DNA of 64,000 nucleotides. Source: Tichowtungia aerotolerans (GTDB lineage: Bacteria > Verrucomicrobiota > Kiritimatiellia > Kiritimatiellales > Tichowtungiaceae). This document shows, in pieces, positions 26,557-34,628 of this stretch (position 1 is the stretch's first letter; the number at the start of each line of letters is the position of its first letter). The position numbers and the translations under genes were made by a program. The stretch covers positions 1,616,900 through 1,680,899 of the forward strand of contig NZ_CP047593.1 of the NCBI RefSeq assembly GCF_009905215.1. The letters are read 5' to 3'. Under the pieces are notes generated by a model. It did not search any database. It saw only the letters and a program-made list of their open reading frames with translations, and was not told where the DNA came from.

Positions 26557-28263
26557 ATGAGCGTGTCTCGATATATCTTAACCGGTCCGGTGGGTTCAAA
26601 ATCCGGGTTGATGGTTTTAGTGGGACTGGTGGTCGTCCTGCTTTTCTCCCGGGAGGTCCGGGGGCAGTCACTGATTGAAACAATCGACTATGAAACCGGC
26701 GATTTATCCCAGTGGAAAAATCCGAGCAGCAGCAACCATGACGGCTCCATCACGCCAGCTGTCGTTGCCTCGCCGGTTCGTTCCGGTTTTTTTTCGGGAC
26801 ACTATGTGATGCTGGATGGCCGCACGGAAAGTGCGGCGCAACGGATCCCCCTGGAGACAGAAATCTGGGCCGGGTGGTCGCTGTTTATTCCTCAAAGCCT
26901 GCCGGATGCGGAGACCGGGACAGTTTCGCAGTTTATCGGTTATCAGCCGCCGGATTTTGAAGGCGGGAATTATCACGTCAAAATAAGCGGCGGCAGCTGG
27001 GGAGTTTGGATGCGCAATATCGGCGCGAACAGTGCGGATGTTTTGGGCTTGCGCCCGGTGCAGAAAGAAGAGTGGACCGATCTGTTTGTCCATGCACGGT
27101 TTTCTTATACCAACGGTTTTTTCACCTTGTACATTCGTGATTCTGAAGGAGAACAGCGGTTCGACCTGATTGAATCCGGGCAGACATTTGTCGATGCCCC
27201 GCTGGGGCCGTATTTTAAAGCCGGATTGTATGCCGGATTTTCCGAAGGGTCGGACATTTTTGTTGATGAATATCGTGTTTGTATCGCCGGACAGCGCAGG
27301 GATGTTGATCCCGCGATGAGGGTTTCGGCCGGGGTGCCGGAGCTTCTGTCCATTCAGCCGGAGTCCCGGTCCCGGTTTGTTCGCTTGGCATGGAGCTCGA
27401 TTCCCGGAGCCGCTTATCAGGTTTTTGGATCGCGCAGTCTGTCGCCGTGGACCCCTTCTTTGCTGACGGCGGTCAGTGCAAATGACAACTTCGCTGGCAC
27501 GTCGATCCCGATGGGGGGAGATTCCTCATGGTTTTTTACAGTCACTCCGTTTTTTACCGGAGTGGTTGATCGGTTTGATAACGGCGCGGTAGAAGACAGC
27601 GATTCCATCGCCGGATTCTGGAGCGTGTATGCAAATGCCGGGTATTCAGCTGCGACCGAGTCTGGATCAGCGCTGACATTGTCGGCGTTCGACGCCTCCA
27701 GCAAAAGAGCAACACTTCTTTCCGACAGTGTTTCCGCCGCCGATTTCTGGTCCAATCCGGTGTCTCTTAAAATTAATGAATTTTCGTACTCTCACGCAGC
27801 AGGTGTTCAGGACGGCGACACGATTTTTCACTTTGGGCTCACGGCTCATGGGGTCGCTGTCAGCATGCGCAACATGAAAACTGTGTTCTCCGTCAGTTTG
27901 CGGGCGAACGGCAGTTTGGTTGTCGGCTGGAAAGCCGAAGTCGGACTGAACCCCGAGGATGGCACAGATCTGCTGGACACGGTGGTTTTGGATACGGCTT
28001 TGATTGATTCGGTTGAGTTGCAGCTCGATGGCACCGGATCTCAATTGGTGTGGAGTATTACCTTGGGCCGGGATGGAGTCTATGAGACGTACAGCGATAT
28101 GATGAGTGCGACCGATACGTTTGCTCTGAAAACCGAGTGGGCTTCTGCGGAACGCTATCGTGTTGCTGTTGAAGGACAGAGCGGCGGTTCAGTGAATACT
28201 TCTGGCGAGTATGTTCGGTTCGAGATCGGTGAGGTGATTCTTGAGGCGGGCTTGAGTCCTTAG
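26557..28263 (+). CDS. Exported polysaccharide-lyase-like jelly roll (PF14099-like) fused to an 'FDNG' domain
   Basis: A 568-residue protein. A hydrophobic segment at 18-31 (LMVLVGLVVVLLF) followed by VRGQ is a likely signal peptide. Residues ~38-250 resemble the PF14099 jelly roll of PL20 glucuronan lyases and heparin lyase I relatives: the IDYETGDLSQW start, the ETEIWAGWSLFIPQSLP strand, HARFSYTNGFFTLYI, and FKAGLYAGF followed by VDEYRV. I could not place catalytic residues with certainty. Residues ~262-330 form the Ig-like module (YQVFGSRSLSPW), and ~340-568 hold the same 'FDNG' domain as the preceding protein. GGTGGAG lies five bases before the ATG. It could cleave uronic-acid-containing glycan, or just bind it. 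Confidence 0.75.
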   Translation: MSVSRYILTGPVGSKSGLMVLVGLVVVLLFSREVRGQSLIETIDYETGDLSQWKNPSSSNHDGSITPAVVASPVRSGFFSGHYVMLDGRTESAAQRIPLETEIWAGWSLFIPQSLPDAETGTVSQFIGYQPPDFEGGNYHVKISGGSWGVWMRNIGANSADVLGLRPVQKEEWTDLFVHARFSYTNGFFTLYIRDSEGEQRFDLIESGQTFVDAPLGPYFKAGLYAGFSEGSDIFVDEYRVCIAGQRRDVDPAMRVSAGVPELLSIQPESRSRFVRLAWSSIPGAAYQVFGSRSLSPWTPSLLTAVSANDNFAGTSIPMGGDSSWFFTVTPFFTGVVDRFDNGAVEDSDSIAGFWSVYANAGYSAATESGSALTLSAFDASSKRATLLSDSVSAADFWSNPVSLKINEFSYSHAAGVQDGDTIFHFGLTAHGVAVSMRNMKTVFSVSLRANGSLVVGWKAEVGLNPEDGTDLLDTVVLDTALIDSVELQLDGTGSQLVWSITLGRDGVYETYSDMMSATDTFALKTEWASAERYRVAVEGQSGGSVNTSGEYVRFEIGEVILEAGLSP

Positions 28264-28378
28264 GGTGATGTTTATCGCAGAGCCCCTTGCTGTTTGCGCT
28301 AAAAGCGATCGTTTGGAGATAGGTGGTTCGGGACAGACCGCTTTTCGTCTGGACAACCGCCGGGCATATGGTAGGGTT

Positions 28379-28387
28379 ATCCTACAA
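28379..28387 (+). promoter_or_regulatory. Candidate operator ATCCTACAA
   Basis: Exact copy of the motif at 24489, about 60 bases before the GH127-like gene. With the preceding GTAGG (28371-28375) it forms GTAGG-5 bases-CCTAC. Confidence 0.45.
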
Positions 28388-28446
28388 GCTGGGTTGAGGG
28401 CATATCCGCTCCGAACTTCTGATGGATTTAAATGAAAGGAAATCGA

Positions 28447-30147
28447 ATGACAGTTGTTTACGACAAGTACGATCTGCGTGCCACCGCATCGCGGGCACTT
28501 CATTATCTGACTTCTATGGTCGACCCGGACTATGATAACCTGCCGTACTGGTTGATCGGCATTAATGAAAATCCGGCATGGGCGGAGCACTGCCGGGTGG
28601 ATGATGCTGAACTGGTTGCATCGTGGTACGAAGCAATTGTTTCGGTCCGCGACATTCTGGGAGAAGAAAAAGGGGCGGATGTTGAAGCTTCCTTTCGCCG
28701 GCATATTATGAAGTCATGGGGAGAGCACGGATTGCGTTACCATGAAGACTACCCCTGGAGCAAAACCAACCATAGCTCCTTTCATGAAATGGCCTATATT
28801 CTATCAGCGCTTAACCGTATGCTGGCTAACAATCCGGACGATAAAGAGGCCGAACGACGTGCGTCAGAATTGGTGCGGGGAATGCGTAAGCTGATCATTC
28901 AGCGCAAGACCAAAACATTCTGGTCCGGGGATTATGAAGAGCCGGAGGTGATTTATGAGTTTCCCAACGATGTTTATTTGCGGGATGGCGGGTTTGATCA
29001 GAGTTGTCATACCGGTCGTGGCGAGCTCTCCATTCGCAACGGCATGATGCTGCATGCGTTGACGGTACGTTATGATCAGGCTGGGGATGAAATCGCTCTG
29101 GATCTGGCGATTGGTATTGCCAACCATCTGCTGGGCGTCAGCCGCTATTTTAACTGGAAAATGGAATTCTTCGGGCACGTTCACTCAGCGGTTTGGGTCG
29201 CTAGCGGATTGGTTCGTCTCGGGCGTATTGCCAAAGAGAGTCGATATATTGAAAAAGGGAAAGCGATTTACGATTATGTCCGTTCCCTGTCCTCCTCTTT
29301 TGGTTGGGTTCCGGAATATGCGCAGTGGCATCCGATGGATGAGGAGCATTGTGAGACCTGCTGTATCAAAGATATGATTGAGTGCTGTACGGAACTGATT
29401 GAAGCCGGATATGATGAATGCTGGAACGATCTGAACCTTTTTATCCGCAATCAGTTGGAGGAAAATCAGGTTAAAGACGGTAAGTTTGTTGCGGTCGACA
29501 ATACTCAGGAAGCTACCGTAGCCCGAACCTATCAGGACATTGATGAACGAGTGATCGGCGGCTGGTCCGGCGGCGCGCTGCCTAATTCAATCTCTCTGAG
29601 CCGTTTTCGATCGATTGCCGGCTGTTGTGTCGGGACGGCTCCGCAGGCCCTGAAGCTGGTCTGGGATCGCGTGATCTCTGAGACGCCGGATATGCTGGTG
29701 GTTAACCTGCCGATTGAAAAAGAGACGGAAAGCGTGTCGGTTGAAGTCGGCTATCCGAACGAAGGGTACATCTGTGCAAAAGTGAAGCAGGACGGCGTCG
29801 TAGCAATCCGCCTGCATCCCTGGATGCCGGAAAAGGTGACGTTTTCAGTCGATGGCAACCCGGTAGAATGCCGTGTGGAAAACGGGCTGGCGATTTTTCC
29901 GACCGTTTCCGAGGGCAGTGCGGTGGAACTGAGTCATGAACTCGAAACTGTGGAGCATACAGAAGAGGTGGCCGGCGGCGAATACACCGGAATCTGGCGT
30001 GGTCCCGATGTGGTGGATCTGCTTCCACACGGCGACCCGCTTCGTCTCTATCAGCGTCGGGCCGATATGCCAAAAGAATATCCGGAGGCGTCTCAAAGGG
30101 GTGGCGGTAAAGGGTTTAATATGGCGCCGACGGAACAGAAACGATAG
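28447..30147 (+). CDS. GH127/GH146-like glycosidase (DUF1680-type), cytoplasmic
   Basis: A 566-residue alpha/alpha-barrel protein. The cysteine pattern suggests GH127: E290 in WVPEY, C302/C305/C306 in HCETCC, and the pair C393-C394 in AGCCVGTAPQAL. In the beta-L-arabinofuranosidase HypBA1 a glutamate and three cysteines, including a CC pair, hold zinc, and one cysteine is the nucleophile. The spacings here are similar but not the same, so this could be a sister family with different specificity. A C-terminal beta domain (about 410-530) is present, as in GH127. There is no signal peptide. I chose ATG 28447 since AAAGGA lies upstream at the right distance; ATG 28432 is in frame. It carries an ATCCTACAA site upstream. 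Confidence 0.72.
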   Translation: MTVVYDKYDLRATASRALHYLTSMVDPDYDNLPYWLIGINENPAWAEHCRVDDAELVASWYEAIVSVRDILGEEKGADVEASFRRHIMKSWGEHGLRYHEDYPWSKTNHSSFHEMAYILSALNRMLANNPDDKEAERRASELVRGMRKLIIQRKTKTFWSGDYEEPEVIYEFPNDVYLRDGGFDQSCHTGRGELSIRNGMMLHALTVRYDQAGDEIALDLAIGIANHLLGVSRYFNWKMEFFGHVHSAVWVASGLVRLGRIAKESRYIEKGKAIYDYVRSLSSSFGWVPEYAQWHPMDEEHCETCCIKDMIECCTELIEAGYDECWNDLNLFIRNQLEENQVKDGKFVAVDNTQEATVARTYQDIDERVIGGWSGGALPNSISLSRFRSIAGCCVGTAPQALKLVWDRVISETPDMLVVNLPIEKETESVSVEVGYPNEGYICAKVKQDGVVAIRLHPWMPEKVTFSVDGNPVECRVENGLAIFPTVSEGSAVELSHELETVEHTEEVAGGEYTGIWRGPDVVDLLPHGDPLRLYQRRADMPKEYPEASQRGGGKGFNMAPTEQKR

Positions 30148-30190
30148 CGGTAGTTCCGGGAGGGAAGCCGTCGTGTTCAAAAGAGGAAAC

Positions 30191-30958
30191 ATGATGAAAA
30201 AATATAATGCTGTTGGTTGTGCCGCAATCGCGGCCGGTCTATGTGTGGTTTCGGCTGCTGCGCAGTCTTTTGTCGACTGCTTCGACAATGGCGTCGTAGC
30301 AGAGAGTGATTCGATCTCACGATTTTGGCGTGAGGCGAAGTCTGCGGACTGCGCGGTTTCGGAAAATGCTTCCGCGCTGATTTTGCGTTCAGAAGGAGCT
30401 CCCAGTCGTCGCGCCACGATTCTTTCCAAAAACATGGATGAGGCCGATTTTTGGTCTGCTCCGGTTTCATTGAAAATCATCGGTTTTTCGTTTGATCAAT
30501 ACGGCGTGACTGCGGCGGATACCATCTTTCACTTCGGATTCACGGCTCACCACACTGAAATGGCCATGCGAAATATGAAGGACCTTTTTGTCGTCAGTTT
30601 TCGCAAGAGCGGCGACCTGAAACTTGCTTGGAATACGGTTGAAGGAGTTAATCCGGAAGACGGGAATATATTACGATCGGAAACCGTTTCGGATGGAGCA
30701 GATGTGGATTCGTTCGACTTGCAGGTTAACGGCTCCGGCAAAAAACTGGTGTGGAAACTGATTCTGGGACGCAATGGCAAATTGGAGGCCTTTTCGGGAG
30801 AACTGAGTGCTCCCGATACGGAGACGTTGAAGGAGGCGTGGCAATCTGCCGGACGCAGCCGGATTGTTCTGGAGTCTCAAACCGGCGGATCTGCCGGCCC
30901 TGGCGAATATGTTGAAGTGCGCATTGATCAGGTTACGGTCGATCTCGGAAGTGAGTAA
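30191..30958 (+). CDS. Small exported protein made of one 'FDNG' domain
   Basis: A 255-residue protein: signal peptide 1-24 (VVSAAAQ) followed by one complete copy of the ~225-residue 'FDNG' domain (DCFDNGVVAESDSISRFW to VEVRIDQVTVDLGS). It keeps the strings DTIFHFGFT, AMRNMKD and NPEDGN shared with the copies in the proteins at 24579 and 26557 but is more diverged. A protein of this domain alone shows that the domain can fold and act by itself. AGAGGAAAC precedes the ATG; a longer in-frame reading from 29936 lies inside the GH127-like gene and is not credible. The HAD gene follows after two bases. Function unknown. Confidence 0.82.
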   Translation: MMKKYNAVGCAAIAAGLCVVSAAAQSFVDCFDNGVVAESDSISRFWREAKSADCAVSENASALILRSEGAPSRRATILSKNMDEADFWSAPVSLKIIGFSFDQYGVTAADTIFHFGFTAHHTEMAMRNMKDLFVVSFRKSGDLKLAWNTVEGVNPEDGNILRSETVSDGADVDSFDLQVNGSGKKLVWKLILGRNGKLEAFSGELSAPDTETLKEAWQSAGRSRIVLESQTGGSAGPGEYVEVRIDQVTVDLGSE

Positions 30959-30960
30959 AG

Positions 30961-31839
30961 ATGGATTATATTTCTCAACTGAGGAGTTTTCCCCGGGAAA
31001 ACGACTTCTTTATTGGCTTTGACAGCGATGGTTGCGTATTTGACTCAATGGAGCTGAAGCACAAAGAATGCTTTTGTCCGGCTGTAATCAAACATATGCG
31101 TTGTCAGCCGGTCAGTAAAGCTGCCCGGGAAGTATGGGACTTTGTCAACCTCTACAGTAAAACCCGTGGATGCAATCGCTTTCTTGCTCTTCAGTATTTC
31201 CGCGACCTGCTCAATGCGCGGCCAGACGTGAACGCCCGCGGATTCCAGCCATTGGAACTCCCTGAACTGGATGCGTGGGTTAAACGTGAGAGCAGGTTGG
31301 GCAACCCGGCGCTGGAAAAGGAAGTTGAACGGACCGGGAATGAAGAGCTCAGGAAGCTGTTCGACTGGAGTCTCGAAGTCAATGGGCGTGTACTCGATAT
31401 GGTTGACGGTGTGCTGCCGTTCCCTGGAGTCATGGATGTTTTAAGACAGGGCAAAGGTCGTGCGGACATGATGGTTATTTCCCAAACGCCGCTCGATGCT
31501 ATCGAGCGCGAATGGGAAGAGAATGGAATGACCGGATATGTCCGTCTGATCGCTGCTCAGGAACACGGCACTAAAACAGAACACATTCGTTTTGCGACAG
31601 AGGGAAAAGGGTACGGTCCCGACAGCGTGCTGATGATCGGTGATGCCCCCGGTGATGCTCAGGCCGCCGCCGATAACAATGCTCTCTTTTATCCAATCCT
31701 TCCCGGACATGAAGAGTCTTCCTGGGCTCAACTGGCTGGAGAAGGACTGTCCCGGTTTTTTGACGGAACCTATAACGGAAACTACCAGCAGATGCTGCTT
31801 CAAAAGTTTGATGCTTCCTTGCCCGAAAACCCGGTTTGA
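30961..31839 (+). CDS. HAD-superfamily hydrolase (sugar-phosphatase-like)
   Basis: A 292-residue cytoplasmic HAD phosphatase-type protein. Motif I is FDSDGCVFD with D21 as nucleophile and D23 as acid/base; motif II is the SQT of VISQTP; motif IV is GDAPGD. A helical cap insert lies between about 35 and 150, which suits a C1-cap enzyme of the phosphoglycolate/beta-phosphoglucomutase group. The motif IV string GDAPGDAQAAADN is common in phosphatases. The substrate cannot be read. It is the last gene of the block, two bases after the preceding stop. A palindrome copy (31243-31257) is read as FQPLEL. It may dephosphorylate a sugar phosphate from the local pathway. Confidence 0.85.
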   Translation: MDYISQLRSFPRENDFFIGFDSDGCVFDSMELKHKECFCPAVIKHMRCQPVSKAAREVWDFVNLYSKTRGCNRFLALQYFRDLLNARPDVNARGFQPLELPELDAWVKRESRLGNPALEKEVERTGNEELRKLFDWSLEVNGRVLDMVDGVLPFPGVMDVLRQGKGRADMMVISQTPLDAIEREWEENGMTGYVRLIAAQEHGTKTEHIRFATEGKGYGPDSVLMIGDAPGDAQAAADNNALFYPILPGHEESSWAQLAGEGLSRFFDGTYNGNYQQMLLQKFDASLPENPV

Positions 31840-32114
31840 TGTCACGATCTGTTTTAACGAAACCCTTCTCAGAATTCACCGGGTCCGTTCAGGTCTGCGC
31901 CATGGTGGCCCAGGTCCATGCCGCCCACCGTAACAGGTTCGCTTGATCGCGCGCAGTTCGACATGAGCCGGGATCCTGAATGGCTGAATAGGAACAGTGT
32001 TGCAGTGAACTGATCTTTTTGTTTGGTTTCTATTAATTTTTATACGCAGATCTGCGGCGCGAACTTTTAGAACCCCGATTATCATCCTGCCTCGCAACAA
32101 AAAAGGAGGTATTG
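31840..32114. other. Intergenic region
   Basis: About 275 bases with no gene I can support. GCAGATCTGC (32046-32055) is a perfect 10-base palindrome. AGGAGGT just before 32111 is a strong ribosome-binding site for the next gene. Confidence 0.5.
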
Positions 32115-33080
32115 ATGAGGTCGGTGTTTCGCCTGTTCTGTCTAATTCCCGTTTTGGGGGTTTCTTTTGTCTTTTCACTGACATCTCTGGCGACGGATGA
32201 TGATCATCTGGTTAGCGGAGATATTGGGTCGGTTACTTCGGATTTCTATTATGAAGGAAACCCGCCTTATGGCGATGAGACCGTTGCCGGATGGGATCTG
32301 ATTTCTGAACCGACAAATGCAATTACAGGCCTGTGGGGTAATAAAACCGGGCTGTTTGTTCCTTCGCCGTATGGGAACTACGGAGTGGGTCGCAGTTCAA
32401 CCCAACCGACGACCTATGTGCAGATTTATGGGAACCAGACCGGAATCTGCCTCGATGTTCAGCCGGGGGAAGTGGCCAGCCAGACCTATAATCCAAACGT
32501 CAAATATTATTAGAAATGGAACAAAGACTATTATATGGGAAGTCAGGGCGTAAAGACATGGCTTTATCCATATCATACCGCTTATTCCAATTCGAATCCA
32601 CGTCTACAGTGTTCATTTGATGCGGCCGTCAAGACGTCAACCGGCTCTGGGGTACGGCATGCGAATACTGCGTTTCAGTGGCTGGATGAAGAGTCCGGAA
32701 CCATCATTTATGTTCAACATTATATCTATGACAGCCGCAGTACAATCAACGCGGTCAGTTCCGGCTACGATCCGAAAATTAATCAGCTCTGGATTGCGCA
32801 GAAACTCGGAGCGGCCGGCACCTATCACGGTACTCTCTCGAGCTCGTCAGTTTTCACCAACGGAGTGTGGTTGGATTATGAGTATTTCGGAATCGATCAA
32901 TCATGGAACCATTTTTCCACCATGATCAGCTATCTGAACAACAAGCACGGCATCAGTCTCGGAACCGACCGGGACAAATGGCGGCTGGTATATGCCACAT
33001 TGAATCTGGAAATGCAGCAGGGCTACGAAGGATGCCTCGCCGGCAAGTTCAGGAATATGGAGGTATGGACCCGTTATTGA
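32115..33080 (+). pseudogene. Exported protein of unknown family interrupted by an in-frame TAG
   Basis: One reading frame runs from ATG 32115 (strong AGGAGGT upstream) to 33080, but codon 133 is TAG (32511-32513). On both sides the frame is the same and the composition alike: ...NPNVKYY, stop, KWNKDYYMGSQGVKTW... The N terminus is a signal peptide (LGVSFVFSLTSLA). The whole, about 320 residues, is rich in Tyr, Trp, Asn and Ser and looks like a secreted beta-sandwich, with no motif that I recognise; ATTLNLEM-type strands near the end and IYVQHYIYD recall jelly-roll glycan-active proteins. No ribosome-binding site precedes the next Met (32544), so the second part is unlikely to be made alone. 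Recent nonsense mutation, readthrough or a sequencing error are all possible. Confidence 0.75.
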
Positions 33081-33115
33081 GTCGAACATAAAAGAATAAA
33101 GAAAGAAGTACAGTG

Positions 33116-34486
33116 ATGAAAAAACAGAGTATTGGTGCAGTATTGTTTATCGCGGCCGGATGGTGCTCAGCATTTGAGCTGATTACAGATAACCGGTTTC
33201 AGACCGGGCTTAATGCGCTGGATCCGGATACCGGTGCCGTGGAGGGGGAAATTCAGTATACAACCGCCAATGGCGATCCCGCATGGAAACTGGCTCAGTG
33301 GAACAGCCAGGCCAGTGTTTATGGTCAGAGTCCAAGCGTTCTGCAATCCGGAGCATACCAGTGGGCGAACCTTTACAAAGCAATTGTGATGGGCCCGACC
33401 AATACTGCAGACAGTGACCTGAAGCTAACCGTTAATTCAATCAATGAGCATAATGGAGTGTATCAGACGAATAATGATGAGCGCCCGGCAATGCTTGTGT
33501 CTCAAAAAATCAGCGAACCAAATGGACATATTGGAGTGGCATCTCCCTGGATTTCCGAGATGACCGAGTTGAACTTTAATGTGGATGCAAAGCTCTGTTA
33601 TGCAAATCATATTTACACAAATGGTTATAATTCCCTGATACATGCTGCGCAATTCCTTGTATATTTCACCGTTCAAAACCTGAATACATCATCCTTGGAT
33701 TACGGCGAATATCTGTGGTTTGGATTACGGCTGTATGACGACCGGGTTGACCTTCCAGGACTGGCTGTCAAAGAGGACATTGGAACCGGCAAGCTGATTT
33801 ATAATATTGGAATTGAGCCGTTTTGCACAAATGGCTTGGCTCTGGGTGCGTGGAAGAACATTTCCGGAGACCTGCTTCCTTATGTGGAAGATGCTTTAGA
33901 TGCAGCATGGCAACTGGGTTACCTGACCAACTCCATGACATATAACGATTATAAAATTGGAGCCATGAATATGGGCTGGGAAGTGCCGGGCCTAAGTTGT
34001 GTAGCGATGCAGGTTAAAAATTTCGGGCTGGAAACCTACGGTCTTTATTTTCCCAAACCCTATGAGTTCAATGTAAATGGTGATCGGGAAGATTGGGCGT
34101 TCGCCAACCTGACGGAAGTTTATGACGGTCCATATAACGGGGTGTGGATTTTTACTGCTTCACAGTCCGGGCCTCAGCTTATCGGGCCTGAAATTCTGGT
34201 CGATGCGGAAATGTATCCGAAAGTGATCGTGAAAATGGCGAATGCCGGCAATCCGGCGGCGGCGAGCGTGGCCCAGCTGTTCTGGAAATGCACGGGCGAT
34301 ACTTCATTTTCAGAAGCCCGGTCGAAAAAGGTCAATATCGGCAATGGCGGCGGATGGGTGGAGTACACCTTCGATATGACGAATGACCCGGACTGGCATG
34401 ATGAAATCATCCAGCTGCGACTCGATCCCATCTACTACGGGGATGGGCATGCCGTTGGTATCGATTATATAAGGTTTTCGGAATAA
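33116..34486 (+). CDS. Secreted protein of unknown family (paralogue of 10287-11936)
   Basis: A 456-residue exported protein, signal peptide about 1-19 (GWCSAF). It is the second member of the unrecognised family seen at 10287 and matches its core from end to end: DNRFQTGLN, AVEGEIQY, VNSINEHNGVYQ, YANHIYTNGY, HAAQFLVYFTVQNL, LWFGLRLYDDR, GTGKLIYNIGIEPF, MNMGWEVPGLS and GDGHAVGIDYIRF. It lacks the Ig-like tail of the other protein and stops at the end of the core, which defines the natural domain limits. Its beta-rich, aromatic-rich make-up suggests one or two jelly rolls acting on a glycan; nothing more specific can be said. It follows the interrupted exported gene closely and is followed by sulfatases. 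Confidence 0.85.
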   Translation: MKKQSIGAVLFIAAGWCSAFELITDNRFQTGLNALDPDTGAVEGEIQYTTANGDPAWKLAQWNSQASVYGQSPSVLQSGAYQWANLYKAIVMGPTNTADSDLKLTVNSINEHNGVYQTNNDERPAMLVSQKISEPNGHIGVASPWISEMTELNFNVDAKLCYANHIYTNGYNSLIHAAQFLVYFTVQNLNTSSLDYGEYLWFGLRLYDDRVDLPGLAVKEDIGTGKLIYNIGIEPFCTNGLALGAWKNISGDLLPYVEDALDAAWQLGYLTNSMTYNDYKIGAMNMGWEVPGLSCVAMQVKNFGLETYGLYFPKPYEFNVNGDREDWAFANLTEVYDGPYNGVWIFTASQSGPQLIGPEILVDAEMYPKVIVKMANAGNPAAASVAQLFWKCTGDTSFSEARSKKVNIGNGGGWVEYTFDMTNDPDWHDEIIQLRLDPIYYGDGHAVGIDYIRFSE

Positions 34487-34511
34487 ACCGTTTTTTCGGA
34501 ATTTTTGAAAA

Positions 34512-34531
34512 GGCCGGGCGAAAGTCCGGCC
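34512..34531. terminator. Hairpin after the unknown secreted protein gene
   Basis: GGCCGGGC-GAAA-GTCCGGCC, an eight-pair stem (one G-T) with a GNRA-type loop. On the plus strand no T-run follows directly, so it is a weak intrinsic terminator or a transcript-stabilising hairpin. Confidence 0.5.
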
Positions 34532-34542
34532 CTATCGATTCC

Positions 34543-34570
34543 ATTAAGTTTTATGCGTTTTTCATGATTC
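34543..34570 (+). repeat. 28-bp element upstream of a sulfatase, copy 1
   Basis: ATTAAGTTTTATGCGTTTTT continuing CATGATTC. It matches 63016-63043 at 25 of 28 bases. Both copies lie 60-90 bases before the ATG of an exported sulfatase. Confidence 0.65.
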
Positions 34571-34628
34571 AGCTCGCGGTCATTGTTTGAAACCCTGTGG
34601 AGTAGTAAACTCTTCGGGAAGGAAGGTA

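Noticed and set aside
26469-26678. Small plus-strand frame before the lyase-like gene
   Set aside because: Overlaps the lyase-like gene in another frame and has no signal peptide or family pattern.
29936-30190. Upstream extension of the small FDNG protein
   Set aside because: Lies within the GH127-like gene; the signal peptide begins at 30191 with a ribosome-binding site just before.
31880-31960. GC-rich stretch with CCATGGTGGCCCAGGTCCATG, tested as a possible tRNA or other RNA
   Set aside because: No cloverleaf or T-loop sequence can be formed.
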